Shown here: positions 30,275 through 40,534 of the stretch, piece by piece
How positions within the stretch are numbered: the first letter of the stretch is position 1
Layout: every line of letters begins with the position of its first letter
Assembly: GCA_963977065.1 (NCBI GenBank)
Contig: CAXBNF010000024.1
Coordinates: 1 to 40,574 of the forward strand
DNA: 40,574 nucleotides
Reading direction: 5' to 3'
Source of the DNA: Planktosalinus sp963977065
Lineage (GTDB): Bacteria > Bacteroidota > Bacteroidia > Flavobacteriales > Flavobacteriaceae
Program-made: the position numbers and the translations under genes
The notes under the pieces: generated by a model
What the model was told of the DNA's origin: nothing
The model's input: the letters and a program-made list of their open reading frames with translations, nothing else
Database searches by the model: none

Positions 30275-31990
30275 TTGAAATCCTATTTACATCTATTATT
30301 ATACCTATATATATATACACTTTTTTCAGTGAGTGTATTCAGCCAAAAATTACATCTTAAAGTTGTGGGTATTGACAGTACAGAAACTGCTGCTTTGGAA
30401 TCAAAAATTACAACAACAATTTTCTCTGATTTCCAAAGCTTGAAATCGGCTATAGATACTTTAAAATCAAGTCTTGAAAATTCAGGATATATTGAATCTG
30501 AAATAGTGGCATTTTCAAAGTCTTCAGACAGCAGCTTTTTGGCTCAATTTGAACTAAACACTCTTTACAATAAAATTATTTTGAGCAATATTGAAGATCT
30601 CAAAAAATTTGGGATCACAAAAAGAGAGCTGGAAAATATCTCCTTAAATTCCACATCAAATGAAATGACTATTGATTTCAAATACATTCAAACTGTTTTA
30701 AAATACCTGAACTCCAGACTCAGTGAAATGGGAGACCCGTTTGTGGTTCTTGAACTAGAAAATCTAATGCCCTCAAAAGACTTTAAAAATACGCTTCTGG
30801 CAAAGCTGACTATTACATCTCAAAAAAAACGAAATGTCACCGCAATACAAATTAAAGGATATGAAAATTTTCCAAGAGCATTCTTGCGTTACAGTATTGG
30901 CCTTAAAGAAGGTATGCTGTTTCAGCAACAAAAGATAAATCAACAAAGTTTGCTCCTGGAAAACCTTGGTTTTGTAAAAAACACAAAGCCTCCTGAAGTA
31001 CTCTTTACAAATGAAGCAACAGAGATATATTTATATCTTGAAAAAGTTCCAAACAACACCTTTGATGGAATTCTGGGATTTGCTACAAATGAGGAAACAA
31101 ATAAAATAGAATTAAATGGGTATCTCAATTTAGTATTAAGCAACAACCTAAATTTTGGTGAAAAATTAAATATACAATACAGAAACGACGGAAACCTTCA
31201 AGAACAATTTGAAGCGGCATTAGAATTACCTTACCTTTTTAAATCACCAGTTGGTATGGAAATGGGATTGAGTCTTTTTAAACAGGACAGCACATTTTCA
31301 ATCGTAGAAAAAAACATTCTTACAACTTTTAGATTTGACACTAAAACAAAAGTTTTTGCCGGATACAAAGATTATGAGTCAAGCAATTTATTAGATGAGC
31401 AACAAGCCGGAGGGTTCATTCAGGACTATATGTCACAATTTTTTGTGTTTGGCGGTGGTTATATCAATTCACAGAGCAGTATACTTTTTCCAAGTAAAAG
31501 CCAAATTGTAATCAAAAACGAGCTTGGTAAAAGAGAAACTGCCACTTCAGTAACCCCACAATATAAAATAGACTTAAAAGTAAATCACATTTTTAATCTC
31601 AACAGTATAAATAGCATTTATTTAAACAACAATACCCGTTTTTTATCTTCAGAAAATTATTTAACCAACGAGTTATTTCGATTTGGAGGAATAAACAGCA
31701 TTCGGGGATTTGAAGAAAATAGTATAGATGCTTCTTTGTTTTCTGTAATCAATACTGAATACAGATATTTGCTAAATCAAAACACGTACATTCATAGTAT
31801 AACAGACCTTGCTTACTTTGAAAATAAAGTTTCAGAAATAAAAAGTCAGATTTATAGTTTTGGCCTTGGGGTGGGGCTTCAAACTAGGGCAGGCCTTTTT
31901 AAAGTCAATTTTGCAAATGGAACTTTTGAAGGGCAAAATTTCAAGTTTTCAAACACAAAATTACACTTCAGTTTAAGCTCTAAATTTTAA
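30275..31990 (+). CDS. Omp85/BamA-like outer-membrane protein
   Basis: 571 residues. The first ~23 (MKSYLHLLLYLYIYTLFSVS...) are a signal peptide, which fixes the start at TTG 30275; no nearby ATG exists. A POTRA-like segment lies around residues 190-265 (VTAIQIKGYENFPRAFLRYS, then LYLEKVP), with less clear periplasmic sequence before it. The C-terminal half is a barrel with RFGGINSIRGFEENS, the counterpart of the conserved V/IRG(F/Y) motif on loop 6 of Omp85 proteins. It ends with an aromatic residue (SLSSKF). It is shorter than BamA (about 800 residues) and may be a TamA- or FhaC-like assembly or secretion factor. Divergent from rpsL; a TACTTTCG -7-like box lies at 30240. Confidence 0.78.
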   Translation: MKSYLHLLLYLYIYTLFSVSVFSQKLHLKVVGIDSTETAALESKITTTIFSDFQSLKSAIDTLKSSLENSGYIESEIVAFSKSSDSSFLAQFELNTLYNKIILSNIEDLKKFGITKRELENISLNSTSNEMTIDFKYIQTVLKYLNSRLSEMGDPFVVLELENLMPSKDFKNTLLAKLTITSQKKRNVTAIQIKGYENFPRAFLRYSIGLKEGMLFQQQKINQQSLLLENLGFVKNTKPPEVLFTNEATEIYLYLEKVPNNTFDGILGFATNEETNKIELNGYLNLVLSNNLNFGEKLNIQYRNDGNLQEQFEAALELPYLFKSPVGMEMGLSLFKQDSTFSIVEKNILTTFRFDTKTKVFAGYKDYESSNLLDEQQAGGFIQDYMSQFFVFGGGYINSQSSILFPSKSQIVIKNELGKRETATSVTPQYKIDLKVNHIFNLNSINSIYLNNNTRFLSSENYLTNELFRFGGINSIRGFEENSIDASLFSVINTEYRYLLNQNTYIHSITDLAYFENKVSEIKSQIYSFGLGVGLQTRAGLFKVNFANGTFEGQNFKFSNTKLHFSLSSKF

Positions 31991-32046
31991 ATTAAGTTAA
32001 CATTAACAAAACTTTAATTTAATATAACACCAAATTTATGGCTTTA

Positions 32047-32109
32047 AAGTTGTTTTATTAGGTTTTAATTAAGAATTTTGGCGCAAGCTAATTTAAATAA
32101 TACAATAAA
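32047..32109 (+). promoter_or_regulatory. Promoter and leader of the first susC, shared with the second susC
   Basis: This 63-base block ends at the ATG and matches 37251-37313 at about 50 of 63 positions without gaps. TTG (32050-32052), 20 bases, then GAATTTTG (32073-32080) resemble -33 and -7 boxes, with GA in place of TA. The predicted leader is only about 22 bases. Confidence 0.55.
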
Positions 32110-35100
32110 ATGACAACAAAGTTTAGAGGATTTTTAACGCTATTACTAGCGTTGGTTGTGCAACTTACTTTTGCTCAACAAAAAACAATCTCAGGAACGG
32201 TGACAGATGATATCAATTTACCGTTACCCGGGGTTAACATTATTATTAAAGGAACGATGACTGGAACACAATCAGATTTTGATGGAAATTACTCCATCAA
32301 TGCTGAGCCAGGACAAACTTTGGTTTTCAGTTACGTAGGATTTTCCACACAGGAAGTGCCTGTCACCTTAGCAACCAATACTGTTAATTTAAAGTTACAG
32401 CCAGATGCCGCCGTACTTGATGCTGTTGTGGTAACTGGGTATACCCGCAGAAACCAAACAGTTCAAACTTCGGCTGTTGTAGCAATCTCTGCTGAAGAAA
32501 TTAATCAATTAACACCAACAACAAGTATTGACAACCTTTTACAAGGTAAAGCTGCTGGTGTTCAGGTAACCGCTGCAAACGGTAAACCGGGACAAGGAGC
32601 ATTTGTTAGAATTAGAGGAATGGGTTCACTTGTTGCAGGTGCATCCTCACCTTTATATGTTATCGATGGTGCTCCGGTGAGAGAGCAGGACCTTGCTTCA
32701 ATTTCTAATGAAGATATTGAAAATATTACCATTCTAAAAGATGCCGCAGTAACCGCACAATATGGTTCACGAGGTGCAAATGGAGTTGTAGTAATAACTA
32801 CAAAGTCTGGTAACAGAAACCGTGATGCAATTGTGAGATTTAGTTCTCGTTATGGTACCATCAGTAAAATTAAAGACAATTTTACGATGATGAATGCAGA
32901 GCAAAAAATGCAGTATGAAGCTGAAATGTTTGCTCTAGGCGTTGCTGCTGCAGGAACAAGACCTGGTGTTACAACAGAGCCCGGATCTGAAGAGAGACAA
33001 TTTTTATTAAACAACTCTCGTGATTGGCAGGACATTATTCTAAGGGATGGTGTAATTCAATCAACAAATGTATCTTTTTCAGGTGGAGCTGAAAAAATGG
33101 ATTATTTCTTTTCTGCCGGGTATGATAGAAATACCGGTATTATAGACAATATTAAAGGATTTGAAAGAATCAACAGTCGATTGAATCTTAATTTTGACGC
33201 TAAAGACTGGTTGACAATTGGTGCAAATGTGGGTTATACTAGATCTTTGAGTGATGAGCCGCGTGACCGTAATAACGTTCAAAACCCTTTTAGAGCAATG
33301 TATATTTACAATCCATATGAACCAGAGTTTCAATTGAACCCTGATGGAACAGTAGAATTGGATGAAAATGGAAATCCTATATACAACCCAACTCACCAAG
33401 GGTTCTCAATCAGAGGAGCTTTATTATCTGAGCCTGAAAATACAGTTACAAACTTACTATTAGCAAGCGTTAATACAACTGTTAAGTTCAGCCCAAACTG
33501 GAATTATACCTTCAGCGCAGCATTTAACCACGTAAACTTCAGGAGAGAAAGTTACTCTAAACCGGGTGGTATTCTTCAAAATATTATAGGAGATCCTGAT
33601 TTTCCGGGCTTGAAAACCGATAATGGAGCACAAAGACTTGATATGACATTAAGTAATCGATTGAACTATAACATCAATACCGATAGTGGCCATAATGTAA
33701 ATGTATTAGGTTTGTTTGAATACAACTTTAATGAGAACAATTTCTACAGAGTTACAAGTAGAGGTTTCCCATCTGCTGCTTTAACAACTCAAATTAATGC
33801 CGCAGAGGTAACCGTTGGTTCAACGAACAGAAACAGACTATCGCTAGTTTCATATGGTCTGTTTGCTGATTACAACTACAAGGAAAGATATCTTGCAAGT
33901 GCTTCTATAAGAACTGATGGATCTTCAAACTTTGGAAAAGGTAAGGAGTTTGGCACATTCTACAGTGGTAGTATTGGTTGGAACATAGCAAATGAAGAAT
34001 TTTTTGCTGTTGACGCCGTAAATGACTTAAAGATAAGAGCTTCTTATGGTACTGTAGGTAATAGAAACGGAATAGATAGATATGCACCTCGTGATTTAGT
34101 AGCCTTTGGTTCTTATCCGGGTGGTTCTGCTACTATTCCCTCTAATATTGGAAACCCTGAACTTCAGTGGGAAACTACAAAAACATCAAACATAGGACTT
34201 GAATTAAACATGTTCAACAACCGTTTAAGAACTGTTTTTGATTATTTTGAACGAAATACTACAGACTTACTATTTAACATTCCAACTGCTCACGAAGCTG
34301 GTGTTCCAGGTGGTGGTATAGCAGGTAACCTTGGTGAAATTGAAAACAAAGGTTTTGAAATTTCTCTTCAAGCAGATATCATTAGAAAGCCGGGACTAAT
34401 TTGGACCGTGGGAGGTAATGCTGGATTTATGAAAAACAAAATTATTGAACTTCCAGACGGAGAAGATATTGCTCCCCCAACAACTTTTAGTATACTTTGG
34501 AGAGAAGGAGAATCGCTTAATCAACATTATCTTTTAAGATATGCAGGTGTAGATCCAGATACCGGAAGACCATTGTACCTTGGTATTGATGGAAATGCTT
34601 ACACTCAAGATGAATTAATTTCTCTATTCCCTGAAGATACAGATCACAGAGTTTTAAATGGAAGGTCTACTATACCTAAGGTAGAAGGTGGGTTCTTTAA
34701 CAGTATTACTTATAAAGGATGGGGTCTTAGAACTGATTTTATATTTAAAACGGGCAACTACATCAATAACTTTGTTCGTGCTGCTATTGAAACTGACGGT
34801 AACAACCCTGCAGGTAACCACCACGTAGGTGCATTTAATTACTGGCAGCAACCGGGAGACACAAATGTCCTTCCAAGCCCAATATACAGAGCCGAAGTAA
34901 TTGCATCAGATCGATTCCTAGAAAAGGGTGACTTTATTAGAATGAGAAACATAGTTCTTTCTTATACATTTCCTTCAGAATCTCTTGAAAGATCACCTAT
35001 TAATTCTTTGAGAATTTACGCTCAAGGACAAAACTTACTGACCTTTACAAAGTTCTTTGGCGATCCAGAAGTAGGTATCTCTTCCGGAGAGACTATTAAT

Positions 35101-35190
35101 TTTGTTAATACTGTTGCACCGGGTGAAGCAACTTTATTTAGTTACCCACAAACAAAGTCTATCCAGGTTGGTGTAGACGTAAGTTTCTAA
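32110..35190 (+). CDS. SusC/RagA-family TonB-dependent receptor (locus 1)
   Basis: 1026 residues. Signal peptide to about A22 (MTTKFRGFLTLLLALVVQLT...FA), CarboxypepD_reg-like domain about 26-105 (TISGTVTDDINLPLPGVNII, DFDGNYSI, FSYVGFSTQE), TonB-box-like VVVTGY near 107, plug domain to about 230 (VRIRGMGSL, PLYVIDGAPV, ILKDAAVTAQYGSRGANGV), and a 22-strand-type barrel ending SIQVGVDVSF. It forms the outer-membrane pore under the SusD lipoprotein encoded 18 bases downstream and imports an oligosaccharide, peptide or other large nutrient using TonB energy. No glycanase, sulfatase or peptidase gene is nearby in the window, so the substrate cannot be inferred. Confidence 0.93.
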   Translation: MTTKFRGFLTLLLALVVQLTFAQQKTISGTVTDDINLPLPGVNIIIKGTMTGTQSDFDGNYSINAEPGQTLVFSYVGFSTQEVPVTLATNTVNLKLQPDAAVLDAVVVTGYTRRNQTVQTSAVVAISAEEINQLTPTTSIDNLLQGKAAGVQVTAANGKPGQGAFVRIRGMGSLVAGASSPLYVIDGAPVREQDLASISNEDIENITILKDAAVTAQYGSRGANGVVVITTKSGNRNRDAIVRFSSRYGTISKIKDNFTMMNAEQKMQYEAEMFALGVAAAGTRPGVTTEPGSEERQFLLNNSRDWQDIILRDGVIQSTNVSFSGGAEKMDYFFSAGYDRNTGIIDNIKGFERINSRLNLNFDAKDWLTIGANVGYTRSLSDEPRDRNNVQNPFRAMYIYNPYEPEFQLNPDGTVELDENGNPIYNPTHQGFSIRGALLSEPENTVTNLLLASVNTTVKFSPNWNYTFSAAFNHVNFRRESYSKPGGILQNIIGDPDFPGLKTDNGAQRLDMTLSNRLNYNINTDSGHNVNVLGLFEYNFNENNFYRVTSRGFPSAALTTQINAAEVTVGSTNRNRLSLVSYGLFADYNYKERYLASASIRTDGSSNFGKGKEFGTFYSGSIGWNIANEEFFAVDAVNDLKIRASYGTVGNRNGIDRYAPRDLVAFGSYPGGSATIPSNIGNPELQWETTKTSNIGLELNMFNNRLRTVFDYFERNTTDLLFNIPTAHEAGVPGGGIAGNLGEIENKGFEISLQADIIRKPGLIWTVGGNAGFMKNKIIELPDGEDIAPPTTFSILWREGESLNQHYLLRYAGVDPDTGRPLYLGIDGNAYTQDELISLFPEDTDHRVLNGRSTIPKVEGGFFNSITYKGWGLRTDFIFKTGNYINNFVRAAIETDGNNPAGNHHVGAFNYWQQPGDTNVLPSPIYRAEVIASDRFLEKGDFIRMRNIVLSYTFPSESLERSPINSLRIYAQGQNLLTFTKFFGDPEVGISSGETINFVNTVAPGEATLFSYPQTKSIQVGVDVSF

Positions 35191-35208
35191 TTTAAAAAAA
35201 ATAGAAAA

Positions 35209-36642
35209 ATGAAAAAATTAGTTTATAAAATATTTAGTTTAGTATTTATCGCGGGTGTTTACACATCTTGTGATGATAGTCTGGACCAAATTCCTTTTGA
35301 TAATTTATCGTCTGATACAGCTTTTATTACCGCTGCAGATTTTGAAAATGGTATCAGAGGAGTTTACAGTGGTCTAACTGCCCCGGGTTATTATGGGAGC
35401 AGTGATGCAGGATCTTTGCTTAGTTTTCCTGATATAATTTCAGACAATGTTACTCTTGCGCAAAGAGGCAGAAGGTCAAAAGCGTATTTACATGAATTTC
35501 AATACCTACCATCAGCCTCTCCAACAGGGTATTATGTCAATGCATATTCAGTTATTTTCAGAGCAAACAATATTTTGTTTCAATTGGAAGACTTTAACGG
35601 TGACAACAAATCAAATATTGAAGCTGAAGCCAGAGCTCTTAGAGCTATGGCACACTTTGACCTGGTTAGAACTTATGGTAAAATACCAACACAATCTGCA
35701 GATGCCAATGAATCTCTTGGTGTTGCTTATTTAACAGAACCTGATCCTTTGGTAGAGCCTGCTAGAAATACTGTAGGCGAAGTGTATCAAAACATAATAG
35801 AAGATTTAACTTTTGCTGTAGCAAACATTAATGCAGATAATTCTGAAGGTAGAATGGGCAGAGACGCAGTTAACATTTTACTTTCAAGAGCTTACCTTTA
35901 TATGGGCCAATGGCAAAATGCTATCAATGCAGCAAACAATGTAACAATTCCAATTGCTCCAAGAAGCAGTGTTGTTGATATCTGGGAAGATTCATCTCAA
36001 GACGGTTTGGCTTTTTATATACCAAACGAAGCAACTGTGCTTAACCTTAATATTGGTGTTACTTGGAGTCAAGGTGGATTGACAAGTTTGATTCCTGAAT
36101 ATGTTGTTTCATTTGAGTTTTATAATAAATTTAACGATGAAGATATTCGAAAGGAAGCATATACTATGCCCGCGGCAAACAACGCGTCAGGTCTTCAGTT
36201 TAATGCTATCAAGAAACTTTTTGGAAGACCTGGTCAAACCAATGGATTAGTTGACTTTAAAATCTTAAGAGCAGAAGAAGCCTTACTTAATAAAGCTGAA
36301 GCTCAATTTGAACTGGGTCAAACAGGTCAGGCGCTATCTACACTTGACCAGCTTAGAAATGAAAGATACAGCTCTTTTGTGGGTGGAGAGGCAGGAAATG
36401 CTCTCAGAGATGCTATTCGCCTGGAAAGAAGACTTGAGTTTGCTTTTGAATACCAGAGATTCTTTGACTTGAAACGTTGGGGTCTGTCTATTCAAAGAGG
36501 CGCATTTGGTGATTTAGCTGACGGAACAGGAACTCCCTCTGAGAACCTGACATTGCCAGCCGGTGATATTAAATTTCAGTTGCCTTTTTCATCTAGTTCT
36601 TTAGATTTAAATCCAAACCTGGTTCAAAACCCCGGATACTAA
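35209..36642 (+). CDS. SusD/RagB-family nutrient-binding lipoprotein (locus 1)
   Basis: 477 residues. The lipoprotein signal MKKLVYKIFSLVFIAGVYTS ends at lipobox Cys21, followed by DDSLDQIPFDNLSSDTAF, the usual SusD beginning. TPR-type helices (ARALRAMAHFDLVRTYGKIP) and the C-terminal AIRLERRLEFAFEYQRFFDL KRWG motif (residues near 400) are typical. It forms the lid on the SusC barrel and binds substrate at the cell surface. It starts 18 bases after susC and is followed 22 bases later by a small lipoprotein gene. Confidence 0.94.
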   Translation: MKKLVYKIFSLVFIAGVYTSCDDSLDQIPFDNLSSDTAFITAADFENGIRGVYSGLTAPGYYGSSDAGSLLSFPDIISDNVTLAQRGRRSKAYLHEFQYLPSASPTGYYVNAYSVIFRANNILFQLEDFNGDNKSNIEAEARALRAMAHFDLVRTYGKIPTQSADANESLGVAYLTEPDPLVEPARNTVGEVYQNIIEDLTFAVANINADNSEGRMGRDAVNILLSRAYLYMGQWQNAINAANNVTIPIAPRSSVVDIWEDSSQDGLAFYIPNEATVLNLNIGVTWSQGGLTSLIPEYVVSFEFYNKFNDEDIRKEAYTMPAANNASGLQFNAIKKLFGRPGQTNGLVDFKILRAEEALLNKAEAQFELGQTGQALSTLDQLRNERYSSFVGGEAGNALRDAIRLERRLEFAFEYQRFFDLKRWGLSIQRGAFGDLADGTGTPSENLTLPAGDIKFQLPFSSSSLDLNPNLVQNPGY

Positions 36643-36664
36643 ATAGTAATTTTAAAAATATTTA

Positions 36665-37093
36665 ATGATGAAAAATTTAAAATATATAATCACAATTCTT
36701 GTATTTGCTGCTTTAGCAGTTTCTTGTGAAACCTATGATGATTTTGATCAAGACAGATTACCGGTTGTTGGATTTACTTCAGCTGTTGGTGGACCAAATG
36801 CGATAGTACCCGAAGATGGAACTTTGGATAAGGAAATCAATGTGTTTGTTTCTGATGTATCTACATCAGACAGGACCTATTCAGTATTAGTTAATGAAGA
36901 AGAAACTGAATTAGGCTCTGAAAATTATACATTCGGAAATATTGTAATTCCTGCTAATGAAAGAACAGGAGTTTTTGTGGTCACTTTTTCTGATGTAAGT
37001 GTCACTTCAGACTTTCAACCTGTAAGGTTTAGAGTTGACAATTCATCAGGTATAGTTTCCGGAAGTGAAATAACAATACAAGTGAGAAATTAA
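36665..37093 (+). CDS. Small surface lipoprotein in the SusE/F position
   Basis: 142 residues, starting MMKNLKYIITILVFAALAVS with lipobox Cys21 (a second ATG at 36668 would drop one residue). The mature part is one all-beta, Ig- or Calx-beta-like domain (INVFVSDVSTSDRTYSVLVN, ENYTFGNIVIPANERTGVF, VRFRVDNSSGIVSGSEITIQ) with many Asp, Glu, Ser and Thr residues. No named family is recognised with confidence. Its place after susD and before a terminator suggests an accessory surface glycan- or ligand-binding protein of locus 1, like SusE or SusF but much shorter. Confidence 0.75.
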   Translation: MMKNLKYIITILVFAALAVSCETYDDFDQDRLPVVGFTSAVGGPNAIVPEDGTLDKEINVFVSDVSTSDRTYSVLVNEEETELGSENYTFGNIVIPANERTGVFVVTFSDVSVTSDFQPVRFRVDNSSGIVSGSEITIQVRN

Positions 37094-37124
37094 CTAATTT
37101 TTTTCTTGTTTTTGTAAAACCTAG

Positions 37125-37154
37125 AGAGGCTGCCAATAGACAGCCTCTTTTTTT
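37125..37154 (+). terminator. Intrinsic terminator of SusC/D locus 1
   Basis: AGAGGCTG (37125-37132) and CAGCCTCT (37141-37148) form an 8-bp stem around an 8-base loop, followed by a run of seven T. It lies 31 bases after the lipoprotein stop and separates the two susC loci. Confidence 0.92.
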
Positions 37155-37250
37155 ATTCTTGTAAAAAAGTTTAATTTTAACATAGGTAAAAATAATTTTG
37201 GTAACTTTCTGGTAACATAAACTTAAAAAAAACCAAAAAATCGATTGAAA

Positions 37251-37313
37251 AAGTTGTTTTATTAAGTTTTTATTAAGACTTTTGGCATTGGCTAATTCAA
37301 ATAAATTATAAAA
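37251..37313 (+). promoter_or_regulatory. Promoter and leader of the second susC
   Basis: This is the paralogue of 32047-32109, at the same distance from its ATG. TTG (37254-37256), 20 bases, then GACTTTTG (37277-37284). The preserved bases cluster in both boxes and in GCTAATT downstream of the predicted start, supporting a functional promoter. Confidence 0.55.
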
Positions 37314-40300
37314 ATGAGAACAAAGTTTAGTGGAATTTTAACGCTATTATTGGCGTTTACCGTGCAACTAACGTTTGCACAACAAACAATCTCAGGTACA
37401 GTGACCGATGATATTGGTCTCCCGTTACCAGGGGTTAATATTGTAATCAAAGGGACAACTACAGGTACCCAATCTGACTTTGATGGAAATTACACCATCA
37501 ATGCCAATGTGGGACAAACCTTAGTTTTTACCTATGTAGGTTTTGCAACTCAGGAAAGAGCTGTTACTGCCTCCACAACAAGAATCGATTTACAAATGCA
37601 GGCGGGTGAAGAACTCACTCAAGTAATTGTAACCGGTTTTTCGATTGCACGAGAAAAGAAAGCTCTCGGTTATGCCGTGAGTGAAGTTGCTTCCGAAAGT
37701 ATCGAGCAGCGCTCTGAGGGCGATGTTGCCAGAGTACTTTCAGGGAAAAGCTCTGGTGTTGTAATAAACAACACAAGTGGTATCTCAGGATCTGCAACAA
37801 ACATTAACATTAGAGGTTACAACTCGATTAGTGGTAGTAACCAACCTCTTTTTATTGTTGATGGTGTGCCAATTTCAAATGACACAAACACTGTAGGTAA
37901 CTTTTTAGTTGGTAACAGTGGTTCCAGTCGTTCTTTGGATATTGACCCAAACAACATTGAAAGTATTTCAGTACTTAAAGGGTATAGTGCAGCTACACTA
38001 TATGGTTCTGAAGGAAAAAACGGGGTAATCCTAATCACTACAAAAACAGGAACAAGCAAAGATGCTGTAAAGAAAACAGAAATTACTGTTATTCAATCAG
38101 TATTTAACAATGAAATTGCATCTTTACCTGAATACACTAAATTGTATGGTAATGGTTTTGATCAGGCCTTTGGAAACTTCTTCAGTAACTGGGGCCCAGG
38201 GTTTCACGCTGAAGGACTTGGTGGTTATTTAGACCCTACTAGTAACATCAATCCAGATGGTACTTTTCCTCACCCTTATGACAGAGCCGGTCTTGCCGAT
38301 GTATTTCCACAGTTTCAGGGAGCAACTTTACCTTGGATACCTGTAAAAGATCACGTAAAAGACTTTTTCAGATCAGGACTTGCTTTAAACACTTCTGTTG
38401 CAATTGCAGGAAGTTCAGAAGATGGAAAAATGAACTACAGCTTTAACTACGGTCGCTTGGAAGATGAAGGGTTTACTCCCGGAAACAAAACTTCAAGAGA
38501 CAACTTTAGTTTGGGTGGTAGAGCTCAATTATCAAATAAGTTTTCTGTGAGTGGTACTTTTAACTTCTCTATTACAGACTTCCAAACTCCACCGGTAGCA
38601 TTTAGTAATGGTTCATCTGCACAAAATGGTTTATCTGTTTTTGGTGATTTATTTTATACACCAACAAACTTACCGTTAATGGACTTACCATTCCAAAATC
38701 CTGTTACTGGTCAAAGTGTTTACTACAGATCTGATGATCGTATTGTAAACCCTAACTGGACGGTAGCAAACTCTTATATAAATCAAAAGACCAATCGTTT
38801 CTTTACTTCAAGTTCATTGAACTATGAAATAAACGAAAACTTGAACATTTCTTACCGTTTAGGTTTGGATACGTATTCAGAAAACACTACTCAAGCTACA
38901 AACCGTGGTGGTGGTTTCCCTGCTTCTATTGATTTGGGAGAATACAGAACCTATAACTCTACAAATACTATTTGGGATCACAACATTATGTTAACCGGTA
39001 GTTATTCCTTAACAGATGATTTAGGACTTAACTTTACTGCGGGTGCAACTTCAAAATATGAAAGATTTGACCGTTTTGGTGTACGTAGTGAAGACCAAAT
39101 TGTTTTTGGTGTATTTAGACACTTTAACTTTAGAACACAAGCTTCTACAGCTGAGGCGACTTTCTACAAAAACATTGTAGGTCTTTATGCCCAAGCAGAT
39201 TTTGATTTCAAAAACTATTTATACCTAAACTTATCTGCCAGAAATGACTGGGTTTCAAATCAAATTGAAAATGATAAACTATACCCAAGTGCCAGTTTAT
39301 CGTTCTTGCCTTCAGTTGCATTTCCAGGTATTAGAACTACAAACGGAATTAATTACTTAAAAGTAAGAGGTAGTTTTGGAACATCTGCAGGTTTTGCAAG
39401 TGGCTTCCCGGTTGCCAATAACTTAAACTTAATTTCACAGTTCTTCAACGATGGTGGTACAGATGATATTTCAAATACAACTTCATCTGTGTTAGGTAAC
39501 CCAGGTTTAAAGCCTGAGCTTTATGAAGAAATCGAGGTTGGTTTTGAATCTCGTTTCTTAGACAACAGATTGTCCTTAGACTTCTCTTACTATGACAGAA
39601 CAACCAAAGATTTGATTACTTCAAGACCTCTGGATCCTTCTACAGGTTTTACCAGTACTCAAGTAAACGTTGGTCAATTAGAAGGCTATGGATTTGAAAT
39701 TGATTTAGGATTAAATCCTGTGCGTAATGAAGGTACCGGTTTTAACTGGGACATCAATGCAAACTATACTAAGTACAGAACAACTGTAATTGATTTAGGT
39801 GAGGATTTTGAAGAAGGTGCCAGTTTAGGTATCTCAGGATTTACAGATTTAGGTAACAGAGCTTATGAAGGTCTTCCTTTTGGTACTATTGCCGGAACTC
39901 AAGTTGCCAGAGATGAAAATGGAAACCTTTTAGTTGATGCAACAGGTAATTACCTTTCTGAAACAGGTGTGAATCCAATTGGTGATGCTACTCCAGACTT
40001 TATTGTTAACGCCTCAAACAGCATGAAATGGAGAGGATTTAACTTTAACTTCTTGATAAGCTACCAGCATGGTGGAGATATTTTCTCAAACACCATTGGT
40101 GGTCTATTGGCAAGAGGTATCACAAATGATACAGACGATCGTTTAAATACCTTTATTTTACCGGGTGTAAAAGAAGATGGAACACCCAATGACGTTCAAT
40201 TGAATGCTTCTGCATACTACTTTGACAACATTGGATTTGGTCCAACTGAATTAAGAATCTATGATGGTTCTGTAATACGTTTAAATGAAGTATCCTTAGG

Positions 40301-40520
40301 ATATGATTTCCCTAAAAAATATTTAGAGAAAACTCCTTTTGGTTCAGTTACGTTCACATTAGCAGGTTACAACCTCTATTATGACGCAATCAATACTCCA
40401 GACGGTATCAACTTTGACCCTAACGTAATTGGTGTGGGTGTTGGTAACGGTAGAGGTCTTGATTTCTTGAACGGTCCTAGTGGAAAGCGTTATGGATTCA
40501 CAGTTAAAGCATCATTCTAA
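37314..40520 (+). CDS. SusC/RagA-family TonB-dependent receptor (locus 2)
   Basis: 1068 residues. Signal peptide MRTKFSGILTLLLAFTVQLT to about A22, CarboxypepD_reg-like domain (TISGTVTDDIGLPLPGVNIV, DFDGNYTI, FTYVGFATQE), a TonB-box-like QVIVTGF, plug (INIRGYNSI, PLFIVDGVPI, VLKGYSAATLYGSEGKNGV) and barrel ending KRYGFTVKASF. The first ~85 residues are nearly identical to the locus-1 receptor while the plug and barrel differ strongly, so the two probably take different ligands. A SusD-type gene begins 14 bases after its stop. Confidence 0.93.
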   Translation: MRTKFSGILTLLLAFTVQLTFAQQTISGTVTDDIGLPLPGVNIVIKGTTTGTQSDFDGNYTINANVGQTLVFTYVGFATQERAVTASTTRIDLQMQAGEELTQVIVTGFSIAREKKALGYAVSEVASESIEQRSEGDVARVLSGKSSGVVINNTSGISGSATNINIRGYNSISGSNQPLFIVDGVPISNDTNTVGNFLVGNSGSSRSLDIDPNNIESISVLKGYSAATLYGSEGKNGVILITTKTGTSKDAVKKTEITVIQSVFNNEIASLPEYTKLYGNGFDQAFGNFFSNWGPGFHAEGLGGYLDPTSNINPDGTFPHPYDRAGLADVFPQFQGATLPWIPVKDHVKDFFRSGLALNTSVAIAGSSEDGKMNYSFNYGRLEDEGFTPGNKTSRDNFSLGGRAQLSNKFSVSGTFNFSITDFQTPPVAFSNGSSAQNGLSVFGDLFYTPTNLPLMDLPFQNPVTGQSVYYRSDDRIVNPNWTVANSYINQKTNRFFTSSSLNYEINENLNISYRLGLDTYSENTTQATNRGGGFPASIDLGEYRTYNSTNTIWDHNIMLTGSYSLTDDLGLNFTAGATSKYERFDRFGVRSEDQIVFGVFRHFNFRTQASTAEATFYKNIVGLYAQADFDFKNYLYLNLSARNDWVSNQIENDKLYPSASLSFLPSVAFPGIRTTNGINYLKVRGSFGTSAGFASGFPVANNLNLISQFFNDGGTDDISNTTSSVLGNPGLKPELYEEIEVGFESRFLDNRLSLDFSYYDRTTKDLITSRPLDPSTGFTSTQVNVGQLEGYGFEIDLGLNPVRNEGTGFNWDINANYTKYRTTVIDLGEDFEEGASLGISGFTDLGNRAYEGLPFGTIAGTQVARDENGNLLVDATGNYLSETGVNPIGDATPDFIVNASNSMKWRGFNFNFLISYQHGGDIFSNTIGGLLARGITNDTDDRLNTFILPGVKEDGTPNDVQLNASAYYFDNIGFGPTELRIYDGSVIRLNEVSLGYDFPKKYLEKTPFGSVTFTLAGYNLYYDAINTPDGINFDPNVIGVGVGNGRGLDFLNGPSGKRYGFTVKASF

Positions 40521-40534
40521 AAAAAAATAAAACA

